Positions 1-5,055 of a stretch of 5,055 bases of DNA are shown here, piece after piece (position 1 is the first letter of the stretch; the number at the start of each line of letters is the position of its first letter). The notes beneath the pieces were generated by a model that did no database searches, was not told the DNA's origin, and was given only the letters and a program-made list of their open reading frames with translations. The position numbers were made by a program, and so were the translations under genes. The stretch is from an uncultured Gemmatimonadota bacterium (GTDB lineage Bacteria > Gemmatimonadota > Gemmatimonadetes > Gemmatimonadales > Gemmatimonadaceae): NCBI GenBank assembly GCA_946480295.1, contig CAMLIT010000183.1, positions 1 to 5,055 on the forward strand, read 5' to 3'.

Positions 1-1088
1 AACATGATGTATGCGCGATCGACGATGTCCAGGGTCTGTTCCACGTTGTGGTCGCTGATCAGGACGCCAATGCCGCGGTGCCGCAGATCGGCCACGATTG
101 TCTGAATGTCGTGCACGGCGATGGGATCGACGCCCGCGAAGGGCTCGTCCAACATCATGAACTTCGGCTGCGTCACCAGGGCGCGCGTGATCTCCAGACG
201 GCGGCGTTCGCCGCCGGAGAGCGCCAGAGCCTTCTGGTGTCGCAGGTGCTTGATGCTCAATTCGTCGAGGAGTGTCTCCAACCGTTCACGGCGTTCGGCG
301 GCCGAGATGGGCAGCGTCTCGAGGATCGCCAGGATGTTGTCTTCGACCGTGAGCTTCCGGAAGATGGAGGGCTCCTGCGAAAGGTAGCCGATACCCTGCC
401 GCGCCCGCTTGAACATCGGCATCGACGTGATGTCCTTCCCGTCGAGGAAGATGTGCCCGGCGAGGGGTTCGATGAGGCCGACGATCATGTAGAAGGTCGT
501 CGTCTTCCCCGCGCCGTTCGGGCCCAGCAGTCCGACGATCTCCCCCTGTTGCAATCTGAGGGCCACGTCGTTGACGACCTTCCGCCGACGGTAAACCTTC
601 ACCAGGCCAGCCGCTTCGAGTGTGCTGCCGGTCACGGCAGCCTGCGCCTCGGCGGGGGTGAGCGAGGGCTCGCGGCCGACCTTCGGGTGCTCCCCGGTCT
701 CGCGGAGCGCGGTCGCCAGCTCCTGCCGGCTGGCAACGATGTCCCGCCACAGCGACTCCGCGATCTGCACCTTGGCGTCGGGGGCGGCGAGGCCCGCGGG
801 CGGGAGGATGATGACGCCCTCACCGACCAGGCGCGGCAGCACCGAGTGCGCCAGGTGCGCGCGGACCTCGTCGAGGCTCAGGCGCCCCGCCTCGCGCTCG
901 GCATCGCGTCCGGAGGCGCGGAGGGCCGATAGATAATCGTCGCGGTAGATGATCGCCGCCCGATTGAACTCGGAGCAGCCGCGGTCGTCGGCCGCGGCGA
1001 GCAGGGCGTGCAGCGCCAGGGCGACGGAGCGGTCGCCGCGGGAGAGCTGCTCGACGAGCAGCTGGGCTCGCGGAGGGAGGCTCGTCAT
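1..1088 (-). CDS. lptB: LptB, LPS export ABC transporter ATPase with N-terminal extension (3' end cut by window)
   Basis: This is the cytoplasmic ATPase of the LptB2FGC complex, which uses ATP to pull LPS out of the inner membrane. The visible 362 residues show an ABC domain from about residue 156. It has Walker A GPNGAGKT (189-196, Lys195), Q-loop Gln238 in SQEPSIF, signature LSGGERRR (290-297), Walker B LDEP (Asp314, Glu315), D-loop GVDP (319-322) and H-loop His347 in SDHNVE. The GERRR signature and SIFRKL segment are typical of LptB rather than other ABC ATPases. About 35-40 C-terminal residues lie beyond the window. Canonical LptB starts almost directly at the ABC domain, whereas here an open frame runs 153 residues further upstream to an ATG 2 nt after the lptA stop, so I chose that start. 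No strong Shine-Dalgarno sits at normal spacing (AGGAG is 17 nt away), so coupling to lptA is likely. An internal GTG at 635 could start a conventional LptB. Confidence 0.93.
   Translation of the reverse strand, partial: MTSLPPRAQLLVEQLSRGDRSVALALHALLAAADDRGCSEFNRAAIIYRDDYLSALRASGRDAEREAGRLSLDEVRAHLAHSVLPRLVGEGVIILPPAGLAAPDAKVQIAESLWRDIVASRQELATALRETGEHPKVGREPSLTPAEAQAAVTGSTLEAAGLVKVYRRRKVVNDVALRLQQGEIVGLLGPNGAGKTTTFYMIVGLIEPLAGHIFLDGKDITSMPMFKRARQGIGYLSQEPSIFRKLTVEDNILAILETLPISAAERRERLETLLDELSIKHLRHQKALALSGGERRRLEITRALVTQPKFMMLDEPFAGVDPIAVHDIQTIVADLRHRGIGVLISDHNVEQTLDIVDRAYIM
636..1088 (-). other. N-terminal extension of LptB, function unknown
   Basis: This is the segment coding for residues 1-151 of the LptB reading frame, upstream of the ABC domain. 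I do not recognise the family. The sequence looks mostly helical and soluble, with no signal peptide, membrane segment or catalytic motif I can name. It has an N-terminal helix rich in Leu and Ala (residues 7-33), and a region [10 protein letters not shown] followed by [13 protein letters not shown] (70-95) that could be a helix-helix-strand or winged-helix-like unit. A charged helix (105-131) and a linker with Pro and Ala (132-151) lead into the ABC domain. Codons are strongly G/C-ending and no in-frame stop occurs, so it appears to be truly coding. GC in sampled lines here is about 75-78%, against 53-65% in the ABC part. It may be a fused regulatory or partner-binding domain, or a separately translated product. 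Confidence 0.6.
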
Positions 1089-1090
1089 CG

Positions 1091-2581
1091 TCACGGTTTC
1101 GGGTTCTCCTGCGGCAGTGGCGGCCGGCGGGTCGGCGCGGCGGGGGGCGGCGTTCTCCTGGGCGCAGGGCGCGCGCCGGGACGCGCCGTCGGCTCACGGG
1201 TGGCCGGCGTCGCGACCTTCGTCCCCTTCTTCGCCTGCTCGCAGGCGTTGGTGCTGTCGGCGGCCGGCTCGAGGTAGAGGCCGGACGCGTCCTTCGCCGG
1301 CAGTCCGTCCACCGTCACGAGCGACACCTGCCGGCTGTCGAAGTCGACGACGATCTGGCGGCCGGTCACGTAGCTGATCGCCGGCTCCCGGATACAGCTG
1401 TCCTGCGCCGCGAGGTGGTACAGGGCCTTCGCGTCGCCGGTGGAGACGAGCTGGCGGATGTCCGGGCTCTTCGCCGTGTCCTTCGGCGCCGGCGTGGTGT
1501 CGAAGTGGGCGACGATGGTGTCGCCGCGCATCCAGTCGGTGGTGTCCTTGCCGGCCCGGTCGAGCCGGAACTTCGTCGTATCGGGCTTCCCTTCGGCGAA
1601 CGCCTTGCGGAACGAGCGCACCTCGCGCACGCGCTGCGCGGGCATGATCACGGCGATGGAGTCCGCGGTCATGTCCTGCGTGGGCGAGGTCGCGCGCGCG
1701 CGGCTCGCGCCCCACGCGTCGGCGCGCTGGAGGAGGTCCTGGTCGACGCGCAGGTCGATGGTGTCGGAGCGGAGCGTCATGTCCTGGCTCGTGGCGACGG
1801 CGGCGCCGCGCGAGATGACGCGCTGCAGCTTCCGCTCGTGCGAGAACATGTCGATGAGGTTCCCGACGAGGCGGAAGGGGTGATCGGAGCGCTTGCCCTG
1901 CACCGCCGGGTTCTTCATGAGGCGCATCGTCTCCCGGCCGGAGTCGATGAACGCGGAGTCGCCGTTGGCGCCGTAGTCCTCGCGCGTGATGACGACCTGC
2001 CCGCCGGCGTAGACGAGCGAGTCGCCGTCCATGAACATCGTGTTGGCGAGGACGGTGGTGGGCGGCGAGGGTTTCCCGGTGCTGTCGCGCTGGACGAGGG
2101 TGACGGTGGGGCGCCCGACGGCGTTGATCTGCGCCCGCGGGCGCACCTTCGGGACGGCGCGGAAGTACTCCGCCTGCGGGCCGTCGAGCTTCGAGCCGGT
2201 GGGCAGCGTCGCGTGGACGCTGCCGGTCGCGACGAGCCGCTCCTGGGGCATGAAGTACGTGAGGAAGTCGGAGAGGAGGTCGAGGCGCGGCTCGGTGTAG
2301 TGCACGTGACCGACGAGGAAGATGCGCTTCTCGTCGCCGTAGATCTCGGCGCTGTCGGACTTGAGGACGATCTTCTTCCCCGGGCAGCGCACGAGGACCC
2401 CGCCGCCCCAGAAGTCGTTGTACTGGCCGCTGGGCAGCTTCACGCCGGTGTGGTGGCTGTTCGGGAGCTGCTCCTGGGTGCAGTAGGTCTGCTGCGCCGC
2501 CGAGGGCTGTTCCTGCGCGCGCGCGGGACGTGCCGCCCACGCGAGCAGCACACCGGCGGCGAGAGGAAGCGCGCGCCTCAT
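1091..2581 (-). CDS. lptA: LptA/OstA-like periplasmic LPS transport protein, long form
   Basis: This is the probable periplasmic bridge that passes LPS from LptC toward the outer-membrane LptD. It has 496 residues. The start at 2581 gives a clean Sec signal peptide ([10 protein letters not shown], hydrophobic core, cleavage after ARPARA near residue 22) and forms an ATGA overlap with lptC; an in-frame Met 12 codons upstream would bury the signal and was rejected. The mature protein shows repeated OstA-type strands with the pattern of a polar S/D start, a hydrophobic strand, then a G-x-V turn. Examples are [19 protein letters not shown] (75-93), the region around 104-123, [14 protein letters not shown] (185-198), [13 protein letters not shown] (272-284) and [16 protein letters not shown] (407-422). 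Cysteines lie at 34, 66, 396 and 447. The last 38 residues are rich in Pro, Arg and Ala. E. coli LptA is about 185 residues, so this is far longer and resembles the OstA-like proteins of other phyla. An LptD N-terminal-like role is the main alternative; no LptD barrel is visible. Confidence 0.85.
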   Translation of the reverse strand: MRRALPLAAGVLLAWAARPARAQEQPSAAQQTYCTQEQLPNSHHTGVKLPSGQYNDFWGGGVLVRCPGKKIVLKSDSAEIYGDEKRIFLVGHVHYTEPRLDLLSDFLTYFMPQERLVATGSVHATLPTGSKLDGPQAEYFRAVPKVRPRAQINAVGRPTVTLVQRDSTGKPSPPTTVLANTMFMDGDSLVYAGGQVVITREDYGANGDSAFIDSGRETMRLMKNPAVQGKRSDHPFRLVGNLIDMFSHERKLQRVISRGAAVATSQDMTLRSDTIDLRVDQDLLQRADAWGASRARATSPTQDMTADSIAVIMPAQRVREVRSFRKAFAEGKPDTTKFRLDRAGKDTTDWMRGDTIVAHFDTTPAPKDTAKSPDIRQLVSTGDAKALYHLAAQDSCIREPAISYVTGRQIVVDFDSRQVSLVTVDGLPAKDASGLYLEPAADSTNACEQAKKGTKVATPATREPTARPGARPAPRRTPPPAAPTRRPPLPQENPKP

Positions 2582-3132
2582 TGCGACGGGATGAGGATCG
2601 GCGCGGAGCCGCCGCACATCCGGTGGCAGCTGAAGCGCGTGAGGTTCGGGTCGGAGACGAAGCCCACGCCGCGCTGCGTGCGATCGTTGTCGACCAGCAC
2701 GAACGCGCTGTCGCTCGACACCTGGTTCGCGAGCTGGTTGAAGCGGAGCTGCGGCGCGCTGAGGCGCTTGCCGTCGTTGGTGGTGATGACGACGTTGCCG
2801 AAGCCCTCGAGCACCTCGCTGCGCGTGTCGTACACGCCGCGATCGGCGCGCATGGTGCCGTTCGGGACGCCCGTCTGCGTGTTGAAGTTCACGCGGGCGT
2901 TCCGGAAGATGAAATGCGTCTCGTCGTTGAAGACGAAGGCCGTGTCGGCGAAGAGCTGGCCGCGCTCGACGCCGCGCGACGTCAGGAGGAGATTGACGTC
3001 GTACATGACCTCCTGCGCGCTGTCGGCGAGCGAGGGCACGTGCGACACGGGGGGCGCTTTCGTGCGGCGGCAGCCGCCGGCGGCGATCGCCAGGACGGCC
3101 GCGAGCGGCAGGAGGAGGCGGGCCGCGCGCAT
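2578..3132 (-). CDS. lptC: LptC-like LPS export lipoprotein
   Basis: This is the likely LptC, the inner-membrane-anchored protein that receives LPS from LptB2FG and hands it to LptA. It has 184 residues, close to the family's usual length. Residues 1-20 form a hydrophobic signal ending in AAGG before Cys21, a plausible lipobox, so it is predicted to be lipid-anchored rather than held by a transmembrane helix as in E. coli. The body shows the expected beta-rich pattern: DTAFVFNDETHFIFRNARV (63-81), ADRGVYDTRSEVLEGFGNV (96-114), and a strand set around 115-131 leading to SSDSAFVLVDNDRTQRGVGF (139-158). The C-terminus carries CHRMC (Cys169, Cys173). The start is supported by GAGGG 7 nt upstream of the ATG and by a TGATG junction with kdsD. 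The longer frame reaching back to 3657 is only an open shadow of kdsD. Sequence similarity in this family is low, so assignment leans partly on position between kdsD and lptA. Confidence 0.85.
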   Translation of the reverse strand: MRAARLLLPLAAVLAIAAGGCRRTKAPPVSHVPSLADSAQEVMYDVNLLLTSRGVERGQLFADTAFVFNDETHFIFRNARVNFNTQTGVPNGTMRADRGVYDTRSEVLEGFGNVVITTNDGKRLSAPQLRFNQLANQVSSDSAFVLVDNDRTQRGVGFVSDPNLTRFSCHRMCGGSAPILIPSQ

Positions 3133-4097
3133 CAGACGACCCTCGCGCGCATGAGGTCGTGGAGGTGCACGACCCCGACGAGCCGGTCGGTGCCGTCGAC
3201 GACGGGCATGGCCATGATTCCGTGCTTTTCCATGCGATACACTACCCCGCTGGCCAGCTCGTCGTGCCGTGCGATCCTGGGCTGCCTGGTCATGACCTGC
3301 CGGACGGGGATGGTGAAGAGGTCCCGCTCGCGCTCGATGAGCCGACTGAGGTCCCCCGCGGTGAGCACCCCCTCGACGGCCCCCGCGGCGGAGGCGACGA
3401 CGGCGATGCCGCGACGCTCGGCGATCATGACGATGGCGTCCTTCATCGAGGCATCCTCGCCGAGCACGGGGAGGTCGTCGCGCAGCATGACCTCCTCGAC
3501 GCGGGTGACGAGCTTCCGGCCGAGCGCGCCGCCGGGGTGCAGGCGCGCGAAGTCCTCGCGACGGAACCCCTTCTCCTGGAGGAGCACGACGGCGAGGGCG
3601 TCGCCGAGGGCGAGGGCGGCGGTGGTGCTGGAGGTGGGCGCGAGGTCGTGCGGGCACGCCTCCTCGCTGACCCAGGCGTCGAGGACGACATCCGAGTGCC
3701 GGGCCAGCGACGACGTCGCGCCGCCGGTGATGGCGATCGTCTTCACGCCGAAGCCCTTGAGGTGGGCGAGGAGGCCGAGCAGCTCGTCGGTCTCCCCGCT
3801 CTTGGAGAGGAGGATGGCCACGTCGTCCGGGCCGACGATGCCGAGGTCGCCGTGCACGCTGTCCGCCGGGTGGAGGAAGGTCGCGGGGGTGCCGGTGGAG
3901 GTGAGCGTAGCGGCGATCTTCCGCCCAACGAGTCCGGACTTGCCGACGCCGGCGACGATGACGCGCCCGCGCGACCGGGCGACGATCTCCACGGCGTCGA
4001 CGAACGCATCGCCGAGCCGCTCGCCGATGGCGGCGAGCGCCTGGCTCTCCAGCTGGAGGACGCGCTTGCCGCGTTCGACGATGTCGGCGCGAGTCAT
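3132..4097 (-). CDS. kdsD: D-arabinose-5-phosphate isomerase (KdsD/KpsF family)
   Basis: This cytoplasmic enzyme interconverts D-ribulose-5-phosphate and D-arabinose-5-phosphate, the first committed step toward Kdo. It has 321 residues (E. coli KdsD has 328). A SIS sugar-isomerase domain spans about residues 35-180, with GVGKSGLVGRK (50-60), STGTPATFLHPADSVHGDLG (67-86), LSKSGETDE (97-105), SEEACPHDLAPTSSTTA (144-160) and the HPGGALGRK segment (187-195). Lys53, Glu105, Glu146 and His187 align with the E. coli active-site residues Lys59, Glu111, Glu152 and His193. Two CBS domains follow at about 203-258 and 266-321, ending in HLHDLMRARVV. The start is set by the ATGA overlap with kdsC and by GAGGT 6 nt upstream. 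GutQ or KpsF paralogues are alternatives by sequence alone, but the position between kdsC and lptC supports KdsD. It appears intact. Confidence 0.96.
   Translation of the reverse strand: MTRADIVERGKRVLQLESQALAAIGERLGDAFVDAVEIVARSRGRVIVAGVGKSGLVGRKIAATLTSTGTPATFLHPADSVHGDLGIVGPDDVAILLSKSGETDELLGLLAHLKGFGVKTIAITGGATSSLARHSDVVLDAWVSEEACPHDLAPTSSTTAALALGDALAVVLLQEKGFRREDFARLHPGGALGRKLVTRVEEVMLRDDLPVLGEDASMKDAIVMIAERRGIAVVASAAGAVEGVLTAGDLSRLIERERDLFTIPVRQVMTRQPRIARHDELASGVVYRMEKHGIMAMPVVDGTDRLVGVVHLHDLMRARVV
3140..3144 (-). promoter_or_regulatory. Ribosome binding site of lptC
   Basis: GAGGG on the minus strand, 7 nt before the lptC ATG at 3132 and inside the end of kdsD. It fixes the lptC start just before the lipoprotein signal sequence. 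Confidence 0.65.
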
Positions 4098-4654
4098 CCG
4101 CCGACCTCGAGGACGGAGCGCTCGGCGACGTACTGCTCGCACAGCGCGTCCCAGTCGCCGCGCGCGCGCAGGAGGAGCTCGGCGAACTCGCGCACGGCGC
4201 CGTGGCCGCCGGTGCGCGTCAGGCGCACGGTGCAGGCGGCGAGGACCTCCGGCGAGGCGTTGGCGACGGCGACGGGCAGGCCGACCACGCGCAGCACGGC
4301 GAGGTCCGGAAAGTCGTCGCCGACGAACGCGCACTCGTCAGGCGTGAGGCCGTGGCGCTCGAGGATCCGGGTGAAGGCGGCGAGCTTGTAGGCGTTGGGG
4401 TCCTGTGACAGGTCGTCGATCCCGAGCTCCGCCGCGCGCAGCCGGACGCTCTCGGAGACGCGCCCGGTCACGATGGCGACGCGGACGCCCGCCCGGCGAA
4501 GCTGGGCGATGCCGAAGCCGTCCTGGATGTCATAGCGCTTGAACTCGAGGGGCGCGCCGTCCACCGCGCCGAGATAGATCCCGCCGTCGGTGAGGACGCC
4601 GTCGACGTCGAGACCGACGAGGCGGATGGCGCGGGCGCGCTCGCGATCGATCAC
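4094..4654 (-). CDS. kdsC: 3-deoxy-D-manno-octulosonate 8-phosphate phosphatase
   Basis: This HAD-family phosphatase removes phosphate from Kdo-8-phosphate to give free Kdo in the cytoplasm. It has 186 residues, the normal size for the capless KdsC group (about 180-190). HAD motif I is [11 protein letters not shown] (15-25; nucleophile Asp16, Asp18), motif II is VTGR (62-65, Thr63), motif III is Lys90 in NAYK, and motif IV is GDDFPDL (112-118, Asp113, Asp114). The segment [18 protein letters not shown] (39-56) is characteristic of KdsC. The usual Gln-Gly before the motif III lysine reads Gln-Asp here (84-85), a small departure. The start is a GTG at 4654 that forms a GTGA overlap with the kdsA stop; no good Shine-Dalgarno is visible, so coupling probably drives initiation. 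MurNAc or other small HAD phosphatases are unlikely given the kdsA/kdsD neighbours. Confidence 0.96.
   Translation of the reverse strand: MIDRERARAIRLVGLDVDGVLTDGGIYLGAVDGAPLEFKRYDIQDGFGIAQLRRAGVRVAIVTGRVSESVRLRAAELGIDDLSQDPNAYKLAAFTRILERHGLTPDECAFVGDDFPDLAVLRVVGLPVAVANASPEVLAACTVRLTRTGGHGAVREFAELLLRARGDWDALCEQYVAERSVLEVGG
4104..4108 (-). promoter_or_regulatory. Ribosome binding site of kdsD
   Basis: GAGGT on the minus strand, 6 nt before the kdsD ATG at 4097 and inside the end of kdsC. It supports the short kdsD start over the longer open frame that extends to 4334. Confidence 0.65.
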
Positions 4655-5055
4655 TTGCGCACCAGCTGCCAGAGCTCGACCAGCCGCTCGACGAGCGCAT
4701 CGAGCCGATCGAGGTGGACCATGTTCGGCCCGTCGCTCGGCGCGTGATCGGGATCGGGGTGGGTCTCCATGAACAGGCCGTCGGCGCCCGCGCCGACGGC
4801 AGCGCGGGCGAGGGGCGGGATGAACTCCCGCGCGCCGCCGCTCGCCCCGCCGACGCCCTTCCCCGGCTGCTGCACGCTGTGCGTGGCGTCGAAGATCACC
4901 GGCGCCTCGCAGGCCGCGCGCATGCGGACGAAGCTGCGCATGTCGACGACGAGGTCGCCGTAGCCGAAGAACGTCCCTCGCTCCGTGACAGCGACGTCGT
5001 CGTTCGAGGGTCGAGGGTCGAGGGTCGAGGGTCGAGAAGCTTCCCGAGTCTCGAC
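4651..5055 (-). CDS. kdsA: Kdo-8-phosphate synthase, C-terminal part (5' end outside window)
   Basis: This enzyme condenses phosphoenolpyruvate with arabinose-5-phosphate to form Kdo-8-phosphate. Only the last 134 codons are present. From partial residue 18 on the match to KdsA is clear: [17 protein letters not shown] (24-40), [13 protein letters not shown] (53-65), [17 protein letters not shown] (69-85), [17 protein letters not shown] (94-110). His59, Glu97 and Asp108 correspond to three of the four active-site metal-site residues of the family (His202, Glu239 and Asp250 in E. coli); the fourth, the N-terminal Cys or Asn, is outside. The wording of the His and Glu segments is closer to the metal-dependent class II enzymes such as that of Aquifex than to E. 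coli. Residues 1-17 do not look like KdsA: the expected helix before the [10 protein letters not shown] strand is replaced by residues read from a 7-bp repeat and an inverted repeat. The frame stays open, so the gene may carry an insertion or may be disrupted beyond the edge. Confidence 0.92.
   Translation of the reverse strand, partial: VETREASRPSTLDPRPSNDDVAVTERGTFFGYGDLVVDMRSFVRMRAACEAPVIFDATHSVQQPGKGVGGASGGAREFIPPLARAAVGAGADGLFMETHPDPDHAPSDGPNMVHLDRLDALVERLVELWQLVRK
5004..5036. repeat. Heptanucleotide tandem repeat TCGAGGG, 4 perfect units plus 5 bases
   Basis: Perfect TCGAGGG units lie at 5004-5010, 5011-5017, 5018-5024 and 5025-5031, followed by TCGAG at 5032-5036. On the coding strand it reads CCCTCGA repeats inside the kdsA frame, giving Arg-Pro-Ser-Thr-Leu-Asp-Pro in a 21-nt cycle with no stop codon in any frame on that strand. 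Because the unit is 7 bp, gain or loss of one unit would shift the downstream kdsA frame. I know of no counterpart to this residue stretch in KdsA proteins. Confidence 0.95.
5031..5055. repeat. Inverted repeat next to the heptamer array
   Basis: GTCGAGA at 5031-5037 is the exact reverse complement of TCTCGAC at 5049-5055, with an 11-base spacer that contains the palindrome GAAGCTTC overlapping the left arm (5036-5043). The transcript could fold into a 7-bp stem here. The right arm ends at the window edge, so the symmetry may extend further, possibly into CCCTCGA units that mirror the left-hand array. That would suggest a dispersed hairpin-type repeat element rather than simple slippage. Confidence 0.75.

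Noticed and set aside
633..635. Internal GTG as the sole start of a conventional LptB
   Set aside because: It is possible, but the upstream frame is open, coding-like and begins 2 nt after lptA, so the extended form is preferred; kept as an alternative.
48..932. Plus-strand open frame of 294 codons
   Set aside because: It lies opposite the clear LptB reading frame, which has all ABC motifs.
2582..2617. Upstream Met start for lptA
   Set aside because: Twelve extra residues before the signal peptide and loss of the ATGA junction with lptC.
1415..3154. Long plus-strand open frame (579 codons) antisense to lptA and lptC
   Set aside because: It is low-complexity, rich in Arg, Ala, Val, Gly and Asp, and mirrors the codons of real minus-strand genes; long shadow frames are expected at this GC.
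3133..3657. Longer N-terminus for lptC reaching back to 3657
   Set aside because: It would bury the lipoprotein signal; the extra residues are a shadow of kdsD.
4098..4334. Longer N-terminus for kdsD reaching back to 4334
   Set aside because: The added residues are Arg-rich shadow of kdsC; the ATG at 4097 has a GAGGT site, the ATGA overlap and the normal family length.
2530..4347. Long plus-strand open frame (605 codons) antisense to lptC, kdsD and kdsC
   Set aside because: No recognisable motif and biased composition, while the opposite strand encodes clear KdsD and KdsC.
5004..5036. CRISPR array or origin iterons
   Set aside because: The units are 7 bp, contiguous and without spacers, and lie inside a coding frame.
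1..5055. Rho-independent terminators or internal promoters between genes
   Set aside because: Genes overlap or abut, and I saw no GC stem followed by a T run on the minus strand nor convincing promoter boxes.

Overview
The window is a single minus-strand operon segment, read right to left, that joins the end of Kdo synthesis to the LPS transport (Lpt) machinery: kdsA (3' part) - kdsC - kdsD - lptC - lptA - lptB (3' end missing). The organism must be a diderm, LPS-making bacterium with high GC (most sampled 60-base lines are 65-80%). The lipoprotein-type LptC, the very long LptA and the class II-like KdsA argue against an enterobacterium. Gemmatimonadota or a related soil or freshwater phylum is my best guess from overall flavour, but a guess only.

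Layout from the 5' end of the transcript: the C-terminal 134 codons of kdsA (5055-4651), interrupted near the window edge by a heptanucleotide tandem repeat; kdsC phosphatase (4654-4094); kdsD arabinose-5-phosphate isomerase with SIS and two CBS domains (4097-3132); a small lipoprotein LptC (3132-2578); a 496-residue secreted OstA/LptA-type protein (2581-1091); and an LptB ATPase (1088 to the left edge) carrying an in-frame N-terminal extension of about 153 residues. Every junction is an overlap or near-overlap: GTGA at 4654-4651, ATGA at 4097-4094, TGATG at 3134-3130, ATGA at 2581-2578, and a 2-nt gap at 1090-1089. The whole set is therefore probably translationally coupled. No gene-free stretch longer than 2 bases exists inside the window, and I see no promoter or terminator.

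Functionally, KdsD makes arabinose-5-phosphate from ribulose-5-phosphate, KdsA condenses it with phosphoenolpyruvate to Kdo-8-phosphate, and KdsC removes the phosphate to give Kdo, the first core sugar of LPS. LptB powers LPS extraction from the inner membrane, and LptC and LptA carry it across the periplasm. kdsB, lptF, lptG and lptD are not in the window.

The gene content is conserved and well understood. What stands out is the 7-bp repeat array and adjacent inverted repeat inside the kdsA reading frame, the unexplained N-terminal extension of LptB with a GC step at its junction with the ABC domain, and the oversized, cysteine-containing LptA paired with a lipoprotein LptC.
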